A stretch of DNA of 64,000 bases, taken from contig JBAIAA010000437.1 in the NCBI GenBank assembly GCA_037893245.1, positions 853,618 to 917,617 of the forward strand, written 5' to 3'. A program made the position numbers and the translations under genes. Under the pieces are notes generated by a model that was given only the letters and a program-made list of their open reading frames with translations, made no database searches and was not told the origin of the DNA. This document shows positions 48,001-54,474 of this stretch, piece after piece (position 1 is the stretch's first letter; the number at the start of each line of letters is the position of its first letter). Source of the stretch: Crossaster papposus (Eukaryota > Echinodermata > Asteroidea > Velatida > Solasteridae).

Positions 48001-51000
48001 TTTTTAACAAAACCCGATCCGAAGCAGGTTCAGGCCGCCAGTACCGGGAAGCACACCCACGCATTTCCGGGCTTGCTCGCTGCTGACAGACATTCCTGGC
48101 CTTGCTCGTTGCGTGTTTATGCGTCATCCGTTTTGAATTGCGTTTTGAATTGCGTTTATATTCGTCATCCGGCGCGAACTGGTTGACAAATGTTTTGAAA
48201 CTACACATACTGTACATACATGTAAGTATGCACTGTATTACAATTTTTTTTTATAATTGTCAGTAAATATTGATTTAAAAATTATGTATGTTATGTTTGG
48301 TTTTTATGAAAGCACTCAATTTTTAATCAGGTGATAGTCAAAACTAGGTTTCTAACAAACACTAGCTAGCGTGTTGCATGTATCTGATCTGTTTGAAATT
48401 TACTGTGCTTCATAAGAAAAAGTACACATACAGTTGAACAGTATACAATTGTTGACTGCTGTGATGTGAAATATGACGTTTTGAACACCCGAGGAATGCA
48501 TATGGGTCATTCCACGAAGTTGAGGAATACCTGGTTATTGTCCAAGTCCCATACAACTAAAGAATAAATCATGAACATGTTTAAAAAATAAACCTTGTAG
48601 ACTTACTTAACAGAAAAGAACACATATAAAGGATTATTTTAAAACTGATTTTGTTGATATTTGTGGTATATTTTTTCCCAAAAAAATCATAAAAAGGTGG
48701 TTTCCGGTTATGTAAAAGTGAAATATTTGTGACAAAATAAATTGGCATTTTAAAAACCAATTAAGTGGTTTAAATATAATACAAAAAAGTCTCATTCGTT
48801 TTTATTTCTTGGCATATAATGCACCCTGTATATTCCATAACACTATTCATGTTGATCACCCCTATTTTATAAGTGGCCTCCACTTTTGTTCAAGGGTACG
48901 GACGTAACTTGTGGTTTCCGTTTAGATATAAGGGCAATACGTCCAGAACGAGATTTAATTTGTGTGCCCTGGATTTTTTTTTTTAAGTGCTATAACTCAT
49001 TTTATTAGCTATGATCTGGTGCACCTTTCCCCAACTCATCGTTCACGTGTTGCGTTTCAATCTTACGATATATATATTTTTTTGGTTCAAGCACGGCACG
49101 GTTTCCGGAGCCATTTCCTTACGTCCGCAACCTTCAGTGTTCCGTAAAACCACAATACACGCCCCCGCGTTCGAAATGCTTTCTTCCATGCCCCGCAGAC
49201 CAAGTTGGGAAACCCCCAAACAAACTCACATGTCAGACAAATTCTCTGTGTGTGAAAATAACCGCTGGTGAAATGTGGGTTTCCGCACGTTACGTCCGGG
49301 GGGGTAGTTACGTCACCAACTTTCTTGGAAGTAAATCTAACTATTAAATGAAGCCGTAATTGATTTTGCAGTGCCAAATTATATAACCAAACCAAATCTG
49401 CGAACAATACATTTTGTTTTAGCGCGTGTGTATTTACTTTCGATTTGTTTCACGAATTTGAGTTCGATTTGAGAAAGATTCCCACGGTTTCCGCGCAATA
49501 CGCCCGTAACCGCATGGCCAGGACCGCACCATAACTAACGATGGGGGAAGCATCATATTCCGTTCTGAGGTGTCGTACTCCAACTAGTAAATAAAAAACA
49601 GACGGATATTTTCAAACTGGAAATGTTAATCATTTATAGTCATCACATTATCCGTATTTGTATTGTTCGGTAATAGTTTTATGAAATAAGAAACCAAATA
49701 GGAAAGTTTTTACATAATCCCTGTTGACAAATGGTACATTCTGTGTTTACTTGTCGCTCGTTGGTAATGCGTCTAGTCCCTATATCCTATGAGCATCAAT
49801 AATGCAGTGCGATGTCAGAGCACCATACTATAGCGAACTCGCGCGCGCGCCGCGCGGGGAGTGTGATGCCGCGTGGAATTATCGGCAACAGTTTTCTACA
49901 AAATTGCACGACTTATTGGAGTTGAAATTAATATCGTTTATGAAAATGGACCTTGTGAATATTTAGATTGTAACTCGACAATCTGATTAAATATCCAGTC
50001 CGAGTAACAACTTTTTTTGTAGCCTACAAATCGTCGTTTTAACGTTAATCCGAACCAAAATGCGACCATGAATGATGACGAACATGACGAATCCAATCAC
50101 TTGACAACGAAAACAGATTTGACCATCAAAACGGCCACAGAACTACTGAATGTGCCACCGGAGACACAAGTAGAGACCGATGACTAAGATTGAGGTACTA
50201 ATGTTTACTAATGATCTGGATGAAAAGTGAAATTTGTGAACTGTATAATATTGGTACCCGCCGGGTACCAATATTATACAGTTCACAGCAAGCCAACTGC
50301 AGCTGCCGTGTGATATCACACGCGGGTGAGATGCGTTGTTATACCCGCGCAATTTTCACCTGCACACTATTAACGATAGTAACCTGTAGTGGAGTAGTGA
50401 ACGAGCAGACGAAGTTTGTGAGTTGGGTACCAATATTATACAGTTCACAGCGAGCCAACTGCAGCTGCTGTGTGATATCACACGCGGGTGAGATATGCGT
50501 TGTTATACAACGAGCACGTGATCGTTTTAGACAAGTATCTAGTATCCGCTTATAGGACGAGCGATATGCGAGCAGACTCAGAGATTTATTATGCCACGAA
50601 TGCAACAAACTTGCATCTTGACCCCAAGATTCTGTCCAATTCGCAATAAGACATCTTTCGTTACCTGTTGCTATGTTACAAAAACACGCCAGCCAAATTC
50701 CATCCATTCAGCAGGCACTTTCCATCACGATATTGCGTCTTCCGTTACCTGTTGCTCGTGTTACAAAACACAGCATCCAAATTATGTCCAATCAGCAGGT
50801 GCTTTTCATTGCTATATTGCGTCTCCTGTTTAATACCTGTTGCTATGTTACAAAACATCAGCAGCTTTGTCCAAATTTCAGCACTAAATGACCTCACAGT
50901 GGGCTTTGATTGGCTGGCGCGCAGGGTCGCATGTCCACATATCAGACGTTGGTTAGAAGATGGCTCCGTTAACCAACATACTGTATGATAGACAGACTAG

Positions 51001-54000
51001 AGTCCAACCTGGGCTAAAGAACAATAGACATTGTGTAGGATGCATGCAAGAAATGTGTCCCTAGATCTGCAATGTGCCAATTAAAAGGATTAACAAACTA
51101 TATGTATGTTTACGACTTACGCTAATGCCATGGCCTGCTGCAGCCTCTCCCGTGCCCATTCCAGGACGGTCCGCTGCTCAAACTCTTTTTCCGACTCCTC
51201 CTTCTCCAGGATCCAGCCCTTCTCCTCACACACCTTGGATGACATGGAGAAACTCAGCACCTGTAGGAAGTTTGGCTGGTGCACCACTGTATCCATAGGA
51301 AAAACACACCAAAGAATCATAACTCTGTTCATTTTTAATAAGGGAATAATGTGATTAGAAGGTATTAAACACTATGTTTAAGACTAGTTGGAGTCTGGAT
51401 ACTTTCCAAAGAATTTAATTTGGTTCAACAATTTCACTTCTTGGTTTTTTAAAACATGAACCCCTCTGGAGTGTCCAGCTCTCGAGTAAGATATAAATAA
51501 CTATTTTATGGAGATTGGCGCGTGCGTCAATGGTACTGCGCGATGTTGCGTTTTGAATGTTTGACCATAAAATACTGACTCACTGGTAGAATTGCACATG
51601 CATGCTACGTGATGAGGATTGTGAATGTTCAACCTATAAGACGGTAAAAAAAATCAAAATTTTATGTGACACTGGAGAAAAAAATTCAAAATTTCATGTA
51701 ACACTGGAAAAAAAATCATCTGAAGACCGGCCACGTGACGGGTTCTCAACGGTCTCCATTTTTGACTCGTTGGTTGCAGGAATGCTTTTCGCATTTAGTC
51801 TTATGCTTTATGCAAATTGTTCTTGTAATTTATTTGTATATGAAAAAAAGTTGTATCCTAAAATCAGGCGTGATCCCTGGCCACGCGGTATTCTGGTATT
51901 AATAACTTTTGACTAGCGCCCTCGAACAAAGATACTGACAATTTGGGAGTCTGCCAACATAGGGCAATATAGCTCAGTTGGTAGAGCGCCGGTCCGGTCG
52001 CAGGTTAAATTCCCGCATTGCCAATTTCTTTGTTCACTTTGAAAGTTTTATTCTTAATGCTTTTTGTGCATTTGTTTAACACAATTGCTGTTGCACGTGT
52101 GTTCTTTTTTTTTTTAAGGTGTTTGAAGCAGCTGGCCGCACAAACTCTCCGGGCCCAGTTCACTCACACAGCCTGAGATCCAGAGGGACATCATCATCAG
52201 CTTGCAACACAAAGGTTCCCGTCTCCTTAAATTCCAAGCATGGGCTACCGGTATGCATGACTGTATTAACTGCCATCTCAAAGTGGATACTGCATCTTTG
52301 TTCATCCCATCGTGATCACTTGGCATTTAGTTTTAAATATTTATAATATAATCATTATAAAGGCAATTCTAACGTCACAACAAGTTGAGTGTTATGTACA
52401 TGTATATTGTTGACGAGTAAACTGCTACAGTTGTGTTAAAGGTACGTAGGATCCACCATTTGCAGATATACATGTAAACCGAATTATTAACAAATATCTT
52501 ACTTATTTGAAAGTGAATTTTAAACCTAACCCTCCAGGGTATTTTGGCTTGAAACCCTGCCAGACGCAAAAGATTGCATACTTTGTCACATTGACTTGTG
52601 TGCAGAGTCCAGCAAGGTCAAGCAGTCACCACAGATGCACTCTGCTGGGTCTAGCAGGGTTAGGGTTAATGATTGTAGGCATTCAGCAAAATGATTGCGC
52701 TAAATATTCTGTAATTGTTCCTGAAAAAAATCAAGAACAATAAGAACCACTGCCCAACGCCGGTTGAAAACAGATGCCGTTTTTTCTTGTTTTTCTGAGC
52801 ATCCTTGATTGTAAAACTTCGGACAGGTTAGTTAAACGATCTTTACTATTAAAATACAACCTCCCAAATCCACCTACAATTCAAGCAATTACCAATGGTG
52901 TATCCTACCTTTTAAAGTGTCAAATAAAAATACGGTACGGCTCACTGTCGACCAACTACATGTAACAACAAATAATTGTGTCCTTCTTGCTCATTCATGG
53001 GTTTATTCAGCCCCAGAATAAATAGAATAGACATCTATTTTCTTACATAAAAATAGAGGAAGAAAGATGTGTTGAGGTGGGATGTCGGTGTTACTAATTT
53101 ATTGTTTACCTTCCGACTGTGCCTCTGCAAGAACAGTGCCTGTATCTCCCCCCATCTTACTAGTGACTGATAGCTGATGGTTGGAGGTGCTTGTAGATGC
53201 CCTTCTGTCAACTGGAATCAAAATTTAAAAAAAAAACATACCTGAAATTCAATTTTTCTGTTATCGATAATCTTTTGAAATTACATTTACATTACAAATT
53301 ACAAAAACCTTGCTCAAAGTGTGTATATTAGGCCTGAAATTATTTTGTTGGCAATGCATCCTTCTGCAAGTAAATTAAAGAGAATTTCAAATTAGGGCAC
53401 TCCTACGAACATTGCGGGGGATTTGAAAGGATGAGTAAGAATGCTAGTAAATCACCAAAATTAGTTTTGGCAACCCACTGCACAGTGTCAATTTGTAGCT
53501 CACTTACAGCAAGTTGCCTTTCTCTGTCTTGGCTTTAATCCTAAATGGCTTAATTAGCCCCATGGTACATACGGTAGCTTTACTCCAAACCAACAATGTC
53601 AATTTGTAGCCCACCTTTGCCTTTCTCCATCTTGGCTTTAATTCGTTGTGACGAGCCCATCACAGCACTGCTGGTTCCCCCTTGTGAATCACGGACGCTC
53701 CCTATGGTGCTCTCCACCACTGAATGAGTCCCTGACTTTCCTTCCTCCTCAACTTCCTCCGTTTTCTTTTTCCGTGCCCGCTTTTTCCCCTTCTCCCCCT
53801 CCCCCTGCCCCTCCCCCTCCTGGTGCTCCTCCAACTGCTTTTTATTAGCCCCTCCCTCCACATCTCCCTTAGAGCCCTCCCGGAGGACGTTCTCGGGGCA
53901 CTGCCACTCGCATCGCGCGTACTGGACCTCAGTCATCAACTCCCGGTAGTCGCTCTGAAGGTAGTTGACAAGCTCCCGCGGGAGGTCCAGCTGCTCCTTC

Positions 54001-54421
54001 TCAAATAGGTACAGGATCTTGGAGAGCTGGACCAGGAGCGTGGGTGCTGCTACCACCGCCTCGTGGTACATCTGGCGCTGCGAATACTCCCCCTCGTCGA
54101 GGCTGTCCAGGCTTCCCCTTCGGCCATGGTGCTTGATTAAGCCATTTGTCTCCTTCCCGTCCTCGTCTCCATCATCCTCCCCACCACCGTCCCCCTCGTG
54201 GGCCTTCTTCAAGTTCTTCTGCCGCTCCTGGCTGGACAGGAAGGCGGCCAGACGGGGGTTGAGGTTGGCAAAGCGCAGACTGCGCGGCAGCTCGTCCGGG
54301 TGCTTCCGCCGGCGCTTCTTACGCTTCAGGATGATCTTCTGGTCGAAGAAGAACACTTGGGTTGAGTAGGGGAACATCATCTTCACTCGGTGCCGAGAAC
54401 TTTGTGGTTTCGATTATAAAC
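26883..54421 (-). CDS. FAM194-domain protein, C3orf20-like (12 exons, 3' end not certain)
   Basis: Minus-strand exons in order: 54421-53615, 53204-53110, 51260-51121, 47350-47105, 46405-46247, 44914-44668, 41062-40800, 37203-36814, 35200-35090, 32956-32719, 29854-29712, 27098-26883, possibly 16577-16420. All junctions are GT/AG and every codon phase joins. The product is about 1000 residues. The diagnostic core is LPDGTMNVFYPSGKLAIIL, the glycine-rich FAM194 signature, then HPNGMVRFLSTEKMGML and a W-rich segment, near residues 400-560. A long conserved tail follows (ACEDWMDHYRIAVGM, LTGCPIALRAELLGD, NSRLLFCDHIFNGYG). FAM194 is shared by ERICH6, ERICH6B and C3orf20; a mid-protein domain with a long tail fits C3orf20. 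Molecular function of the family is not established. The start is probably ATG 54380 because an in-frame TAA lies just upstream. The stop exon was not found with certainty. Confidence 0.85.
27388..27629. mobile_element. MITE with TTAA target sites (piggyBac-type), family copy A
   Basis: Flanked by TTAA on both sides. Inverted ends CTAGTTCGCGCCGG and CCGGCGCGAACTGG. The interior has AACGGATGACGCATAAACAC and AACCCGCTTCGGATCGAG. TTAA duplication is the hallmark of piggyBac insertion. It interrupts a degenerate CTCCCTGCCTGTTACTCTCT-like minisatellite (27140-27780). Other copies: 47946-48186 (inverted), 30715-30852 and 41190-41403 (degenerate). Confidence 0.8.
27640..28985. other. Non-coding interval
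   Basis: Continues the degenerate CTGCCTGTTACTCTCTGTA minisatellite to about 27780, then unassigned DNA. Minus-strand ORFs at 27567-27900 and 28481-28684 have no exon flanks or recognisable motif. Confidence 0.4.
28992..29505. mobile_element. MITE with GCCGTGTTCGCACT ends
   Basis: Left end AGCCGTGTTCGCACTTGACT, right end AGTCCAGTGCGAACAGGGCT: inverted with a few mismatches. TAA stands outside each end (28989-28991, 29506-29508), compatible with a 3-bp PIF/Harbinger-type duplication. The interior repeats the words GCACTTGGACTTTCG and CCGCACTGGACTTA, hinting at nested copies of the end. Confidence 0.7.
29582..29686. repeat. 105-bp hairpin element
   Basis: TAGTGCCGAATATTTCTGCT ... AGCAGAAACATTCGGCACTA with inner arms GCAAAATAGTCAC and GTGACTATATAATAGTCACT...TTTTGCAC. 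Nearly the whole element is one stem. It ends 26 bp from the donor of FAM194 exon 11 (29712). Confidence 0.85.
29712..29854 (-). CDS. FAM194 gene exon 11
   Basis: Acceptor aatcccacag, donor TTCAG|gtaaat. Encodes IYANSRLLFCDHIFNGYGNA and RKDFQKQMLKSKRDATLGRI, then LPPDFHF. Hydrophobic-aromatic and clearly protein-like, phase 0 in and phase 2 out. Confidence 0.9.
30110..30715 (+). pseudogene. LINE reverse-transcriptase C-terminal remnant with 3' tail
   Basis: Shifting frames give LEYCSQIWGTAAKS-like, VEVLDRLQSKAITLI, IQPLSHRRQVAGLTVFKKY, RRSTRQSSASHQYTVVLPKS and ARLWNLLPSSAVAA, the usual RT C-terminal order in CR1/Jockey-like LINEs (EYCS.IW, LD..Q.KAI.LI, L..RR.VA, R.WN.LP). The 3' end is an A/T-rich tail (AATAATAAAAAAAATAAAAA). 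A 47-bp segment is duplicated in tandem at 30181-30227 and 30228-30274. Several frameshifts. Confidence 0.8.
30715..30852 (+). mobile_element. Degenerate copy of the TTAA MITE
   Basis: AATTCAAAACGGATGACGAA, AAACACGATGAGCAAGGCC and CTGGCACGAACTGATTAAGG follow the order of copy A (27388-27629), with the left end missing. Lies right after the LINE tail. Confidence 0.6.
30871..31268. mobile_element. MITE with AAAGGGAT ends
   Basis: Left TTAAAGGGATTGTACACGTT then TGGTAATT; right AATTACCA then AACGTATACGATCCCTTTAA. Inverted ends of about 27 bp with two mismatches. No coding capacity. Confidence 0.75.
31611..32130. mobile_element. AT-rich MITE with TGAGCAGCCAATTT ends
   Basis: Left CTGGTCAATTTTGGCAAATG then AGCAGCCAATTTAA; right TTAAATTGGCTGCTCGTTTG, CCGAAATTGACCG, with the end sequence doubled on the right. 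ORF 31767-32159 on the minus strand is incidental. Confidence 0.65.
32719..32956 (-). CDS. FAM194 gene exon 10
   Basis: Acceptor atgaaacgcag, donor TATCAG|gtcttg (weak +3 to +6). AT from exon 9 plus A gives Ile, then ALRAELLGDTTATCRCSRHR, IPSLNDLELERFLLAEVPRS, QLVVVCMTSSLLLDGLP and CADMLLELYERQ. Alternating beta-like hydrophobic segments; 238 nt, phase 2 in and phase 0 out. Confidence 0.9.
33570..34210. mobile_element. Non-autonomous element ending in TGTGACCTGTC, copy 1
   Basis: Left TGTGACCTGTCACCACAATA then TGAGAGTAAAGTCG; right CGACTTTACTCTCATATTGT then TGTGACAGGTCACA. Inverted ends over about 35 bp. A second copy is at 41814-42219. Confidence 0.8.
35090..35200 (-). CDS. FAM194 gene exon 9
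   Basis: Acceptor gatctttgcag, donor CCCGAT|gtatcc. Exon 8's GG plus G gives Gly, then HVAGSGDRSRSPASRVAMST and AGSADRKKPSVLTGCP. It joins exon 10 to read TGCPIALRAELLGD without a gap, which supports this short exon despite its lack of a start codon or long frame. 111 nt. Confidence 0.85.
36240..36610 (-). repeat. Dispersed repeat related to the tail of the 1,663-bp unit
   Basis: TTTTATAGTAAATATACCGT, AACTGACCTGTCCAAAGTTT and CAATCATTTTGCTGGATGCC. The same words in the same order occur at 54475-54800. The reverse complement is at 52780-52930 and at 9117, 10780 and 12440 in the array. Confidence 0.75.
36814..37203 (-). CDS. FAM194 gene exon 8
   Basis: Acceptor ctttaag, donor AGCGG|gtgagg. 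Begins VACEDWMDHYRIAVGMQLVS (well structured), then a basic Ser/Arg/Ala/Pro-rich stretch (RSKRRKRG, RSPKKRPFSTRSSLSTSR) likely disordered, ending TPTKFSTISG. 390 nt, the second longest exon. The plus-strand ORF here is its shadow. Confidence 0.9.
37965..40505 (+). mobile_element. CR1-like LINE, 3'-truncated, antisense in a FAM194 intron
   Basis: In order on the plus strand, over several frames: a segment with the 2A-like motif and a PHD-type finger (37970-38302); the endonuclease (38500-39175: LKILNINFQSVCNKTAQFQA, IILAGDFNVADVSWEN, LDLVFTNVPTIVQNVE, ISDH); and reverse transcriptase (39690-40490: LKPQKAPGPDD, NVSPIFKKGN, NYRPISLTSI, NDEQHGFRRGRSCETQL, MDFSEAFDLVPHQRLL, then a VPQGTVLGP-type block). 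It stops there, at a junction with a G run (40501-40510), before the second catalytic block of RT. Many stops and frameshifts; inactive. Confidence 0.9.
37970..38302 (+). pseudogene. LINE N-terminal segment: 2A-like motif plus PHD-type zinc finger
   Basis: The frame gives LTQIALILLISGDVHTNPGP (motif GDVHTNPGP at 38114-38140), then YPCGICGKNVNSNHKAMECE and DCLVRYHNRCVDMS, a Cys4-His-Cys pattern typical of the PHD-like finger of CR1/L2-type LINEs. The hydrophobic run followed by GDV..NPGP resembles 2A ribosome-skipping peptides (DxExNPGP), but His-Thr replaces the Glu-x pair, so skipping activity is doubtful. Whether the ATG at 37970 is the LINE's start is unknown. Confidence 0.75.
40800..41062 (-). 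CDS. FAM194 gene exon 7
   Basis: Acceptor gttttacag, donor ACCAG|gtatag. Encodes GYLETEENFQSNAAKESIRP, PPVTKKPPKREPQRWKAKGT and EIAKSLMIEERLVYGIPAEK. A basic Pro-rich linker followed by a charged helix. 263 nt, phase 0 in and phase 2 out. A G run at 41081-41098 lies 20 bp upstream of the acceptor. Confidence 0.9.
41190..41403 (+). mobile_element. Degenerate copy of the TTAA MITE
   Basis: GGCATTCAAAATGAATGACA, CAGGGTGTGCTACCCACAG, AAACCCGTTTCGGATCGAG and CCCGGCAGGAACTGGATAA follow the order of copy A at 27388-27629. Confidence 0.65.
41814..42219. mobile_element. TGTGACCTGTC element, copy 2
   Basis: Left TGTGACCTGTCATCACAAAA then TGAGCGTAAAGTCGG; right TTTCACTCATTTTGTGATGA then CAGCCCA. Same family as 33570-34210, with a damaged right terminus. 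Confidence 0.7.
42640..43888. mobile_element. Element ending in TGTGACCCGCTCTGC, host of a nested element
   Basis: Left TGTGACCCGCTCTGCAAAAA then TGAGTCTGAT; right ATCAGACTCATTTTTGCAGA then GTGGGTCACA. Inverted ends of about 30 bp, one or two mismatches. About 860 bp of it is the nested element 42886-43746, leaving a 390-bp host MITE. Confidence 0.85.
42886..43746. mobile_element. Nested non-autonomous element with perfect TACAATGGACCGATCCGG ends
   Basis: TACAATGGACCGATCCGG at the left and its exact reverse complement CCGGATCGGTCCATTGTA at the right. If TA is the target duplication, the element is CAATGGACC...GGTCCATTG, a Tc1/mariner-type layout. Further inner symmetry (CCTTAGCAACGGC against CAACCGTTGCTAAG). 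No transposase. ORF 43089-43319 is not supported. Confidence 0.85.
44455..44625. mobile_element. Short MITE with GTGGTTGGCCAGT ends
   Basis: Left ATGTGGTTGGCCAGTATTGA then TAAACGTACGTTTAAAA; right TTTTTAAACGTACTTTTAAA then ACTGGCCAACCACAT. One end of a related copy (GCCAACCATATTTCTATTCC) is at 44034-44053. It lies 40 bp from the donor of exon 6. Confidence 0.75.
44668..44914 (-). CDS. FAM194 gene exon 6
   Basis: Acceptor cccttaacag, donor GACTTG|gtgaga. Completes Arg with exon 5, then FLSTEKMGMLMDTVGVVVHK, WVWPLPHLRMAEPVSFHLSH, NVSFRCYNRTQMTLAFLCHK and ETVKIQVGQVLMAVDPVTQE. This is the second half of the FAM194 domain, a beta-rich segment with conserved W and G positions. Confidence 0.93.
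45085..45210 (+). repeat. Dispersed repeat, counterpart of 7175-7295
   Basis: ACATCTCTTTGTTCTCGTGT, AAAATGGTTAGAAAG and AATTAATTTCCTGGGTTGAA are the reverse complement of the words at 7175-7295. Confidence 0.7.
45210..45652. mobile_element. Element with TGTGACCGGCTC / GGGTCACA ends
   Basis: TGTGACCGGCTCTTCAAAAA at the left and GTGTGGAGTGGGTCACA at the right. Inverted in the terminal 8-10 bp with weaker similarity inward. Belongs to the group of TGTGACC-ended elements here. Confidence 0.6.
45690..45955 (+). repeat. Minisatellite, period about 38 bp, 6-7 copies
   Basis: Unit ACCAACCCTAACCCACATCC then TAACTGTAGTTTTTAAC, with small insertions between copies. It includes the telomere-like string AACCCTAACCC once per unit. 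Confidence 0.85.
46247..46405 (-). CDS. FAM194 gene exon 5
   Basis: Acceptor catcaccacag, donor GTCAG|gtgagt. TT from exon 4 plus C gives Phe, then YPSGKLAIILSKAGFGRPGY, YTIVYNDNASHDMLAAFTPT and GKGSCYHPNGMV. YPSGKLAI is the best single mark of the FAM194 domain. Confidence 0.95.
47105..47350 (-). CDS. FAM194 gene exon 4
   Basis: Acceptor attgtacag, donor GTCTT|gtatcc. KEQLQREKDIGRDRPLLLRY, YGDAKREAMQKYRGKRGGGN, then PPATLTAGTGPQHKVITGLP and DGTMNVF. The end PDGTMNV-F leads into YPSGKLAI of exon 5. The donor choice is fixed by that join; reading on would give a stop 4 codons later. Confidence 0.93.
47946..48186. mobile_element. TTAA MITE, inverted copy
   Basis: TTAA at the left, TTGA (one change) at the right, inverted ends CCAGTTCGCGCCGG and CCGGCGCGAACTGG perfect over 14 bp. 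The interior is the reverse complement of copy A (GCGTTTATATTCGTCATCC, AAACCCGATCCGAAGCAGG). Confidence 0.8.
48190..50060. other. Non-coding intron DNA with a GGACGTAA-rich stretch
   Basis: Between 48890 and 49520 the words ACGGACGTAAC, TTACGTCCGC, GTTACGTCCGG and CGGTTTCCG recur on both strands, suggesting a decayed repeat. A CpG-rich patch (CGCGCGCGCGCCGCGCGGGG) is at 49839-49858. ORF 49087-49407 has no recognisable motif. Confidence 0.4.
50068..50187 (+). CDS. Candidate small ORF, 39 codons
   Basis: ATG AAT GAT GAC... gives MNDDEHDESNHLTTKTDLTI, KTATELLNVPPETQVETDD, stop TAA. Acidic, protein-like composition, 200 bp downstream of a CpG-rich patch, and just upstream of a perfect palindrome. 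No known family recognised; it may be a 5' exon remnant or chance. Confidence 0.25.
   Translation: MNDDEHDESNHLTTKTDLTIKTATELLNVPPETQVETDD
50236..50286. repeat. Perfect 51-bp palindrome (25-bp arms, 1-nt centre)
   Basis: GTGAACTGTATAATATTGGT then ACCCG, C, CGGGT, ACCAATATTATACAGTTCAC. No mismatch. The right arm and the following about 55 bp recur as a direct repeat at 50427-50510. Confidence 0.95.
50427..50510 (+). repeat. Direct repeat of 50262-50340
   Basis: GGGTACCAATATTATACAGT, AGCCAACTGCAGCTGCTGTG and TGATATCACACGCGGGTGAG match the right arm of the palindrome and its downstream DNA with only two or three changes. The left palindrome arm is missing here. Confidence 0.9.
50656..50875 (+). 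repeat. 84-bp minisatellite, about 2.5 copies
   Basis: Each unit has GTTACCTGTTGCT, TGTTACAAAACA, ATTCAGCAGG or AATCAGCAGG, and GATATTGCGTCT or similar. Copies start near 50656, 50742 and 50826 and differ by about 15 percent. Overlapping ORFs are incidental. Confidence 0.8.
51121..51260 (-). CDS. FAM194 gene exon 3
   Basis: Acceptor aacttcctacag, donor TTAGC|gtaagt. VLSFSMSSKVCEEKGWILEK, EESEKEFEQRTVLEWARERL and QQAMAL. Phase 0 in, phase 2 out, fitting exon 2 (AAG end) and exon 4. Charged alpha-helical, possibly coiled coil. Confidence 0.92.
51963..52022 (+). pseudogene. Truncated tRNA-like sequence
   Basis: GGCAATATAGCTCAGTTGGT AGAGC is a well-formed acceptor strand and D arm. The 3' end CATTGCC pairs with GGCAATA at six of seven positions. 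The anticodon arm is missing about 10 nt (CGCCGGTCCGGTCGC), and the T arm (CAGGTTAAATTCC) has lost the TTCRA consensus. Total 60 nt; not functional. Confidence 0.6.
52119..52253 (+). pseudogene. Exon-like coding remnant, frame-disrupted
   Basis: After a long T tract and AAG acceptor-like end, one frame reads CLKQLAAQTLRAQFTHT. A 2-nt frame change in CACACAG then gives PEIQRDIIISLQHKGSRLLK and FQAWAT, followed by G|gtatgc. The second part alone could be an exon with acceptor cactcacacag. Protein-like but unrecognised. It is antisense to the FAM194 gene, between its exons 2 and 3. Confidence 0.35.
52780..52930 (+). repeat. Dispersed repeat (GACAGGTTAGTTAAACGATC family)
   Basis: AAAACTTCGGACAGGTTAGT, TAAACGATCTTTACTATT and CAATTACCAATGGTGTATCC match the array tail (9117-9200) in the same orientation and 54475-54600 in inverse. 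Confidence 0.8.
53110..53204 (-). CDS. FAM194 gene exon 2
   Basis: Acceptor cagttgacag, donor GGAAG|gtaaac. With G from exon 1 it reads EGHLQAPPTISYQSLVRWGE then IQALFLQRHSRK. Another frame is also open, but only this one fits the phases of exons 1 and 3. Confidence 0.9.
53478..53545 (-). repeat. Partial duplicate of the 3' end of FAM194 exon 1
   Basis: GTGTCAATTTGTAGCTCACT, TTGCCTTTCTCTGTCTTGGC and TTTAAT mirror 53595-53645 (AATGTCAATTTGTAGCCCAC, TTTGCCTTTCTCCATCTTGG). It includes the donor region; in this copy the donor reads GTAAGT, a better consensus than the GTGGGC of the main copy. Confidence 0.75.
53615..54421 (-). CDS. FAM194 gene exon 1 (first coding exon)
   Basis: Coding probably from ATG 54380: MMFPYSTQVFFFDQKIILKR, then KKRRRK, LPRSLRFANLNPRLAAFLSS, an acidic stretch, YHEAVVAAPTLLVQLSKILY, LFEKEQLDLPRELVNYLQSD and a Lys/Glu-rich tail (GEGEKGKKRARKKKTEEVEE). 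An acceptor (tctctctcag) ends at 54422, and an in-frame TAA lies between it and the ATG, so an untranslated exon upstream is likely. Donor AAAG|gtgggc is fixed by the join to exon 2. GC-rich. The plus-strand ORF is a shadow. Confidence 0.88.
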
Positions 54422-54474
54422 CTGAGAGAGAAATTAAATGGCACGTCATTATAGGCTTTCCTGGCTATTTTAAA

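Noticed and set aside
51261..51286. Longer version of FAM194 exon 3 starting VVHQPNFLQ
   Set aside because: The acceptor at 51287 would need entry phase 1; exon 2 ends in phase 0, which matches the acceptor at 51261 with its better pyrimidine tract.
53110..53204. Alternative reading of exon 2 as RASTSTSNHQLSVTSKMGGD
   Set aside because: Open, but it does not fit the one-base phase left by exon 1; the chosen frame (PPTISYQSLVRWGEIQALF) fits exons 1 and 3.
53965..54369. 134-codon plus-strand ORF (Ser/Arg-rich)
   Set aside because: Shadow of the GC-rich FAM194 exon 1.
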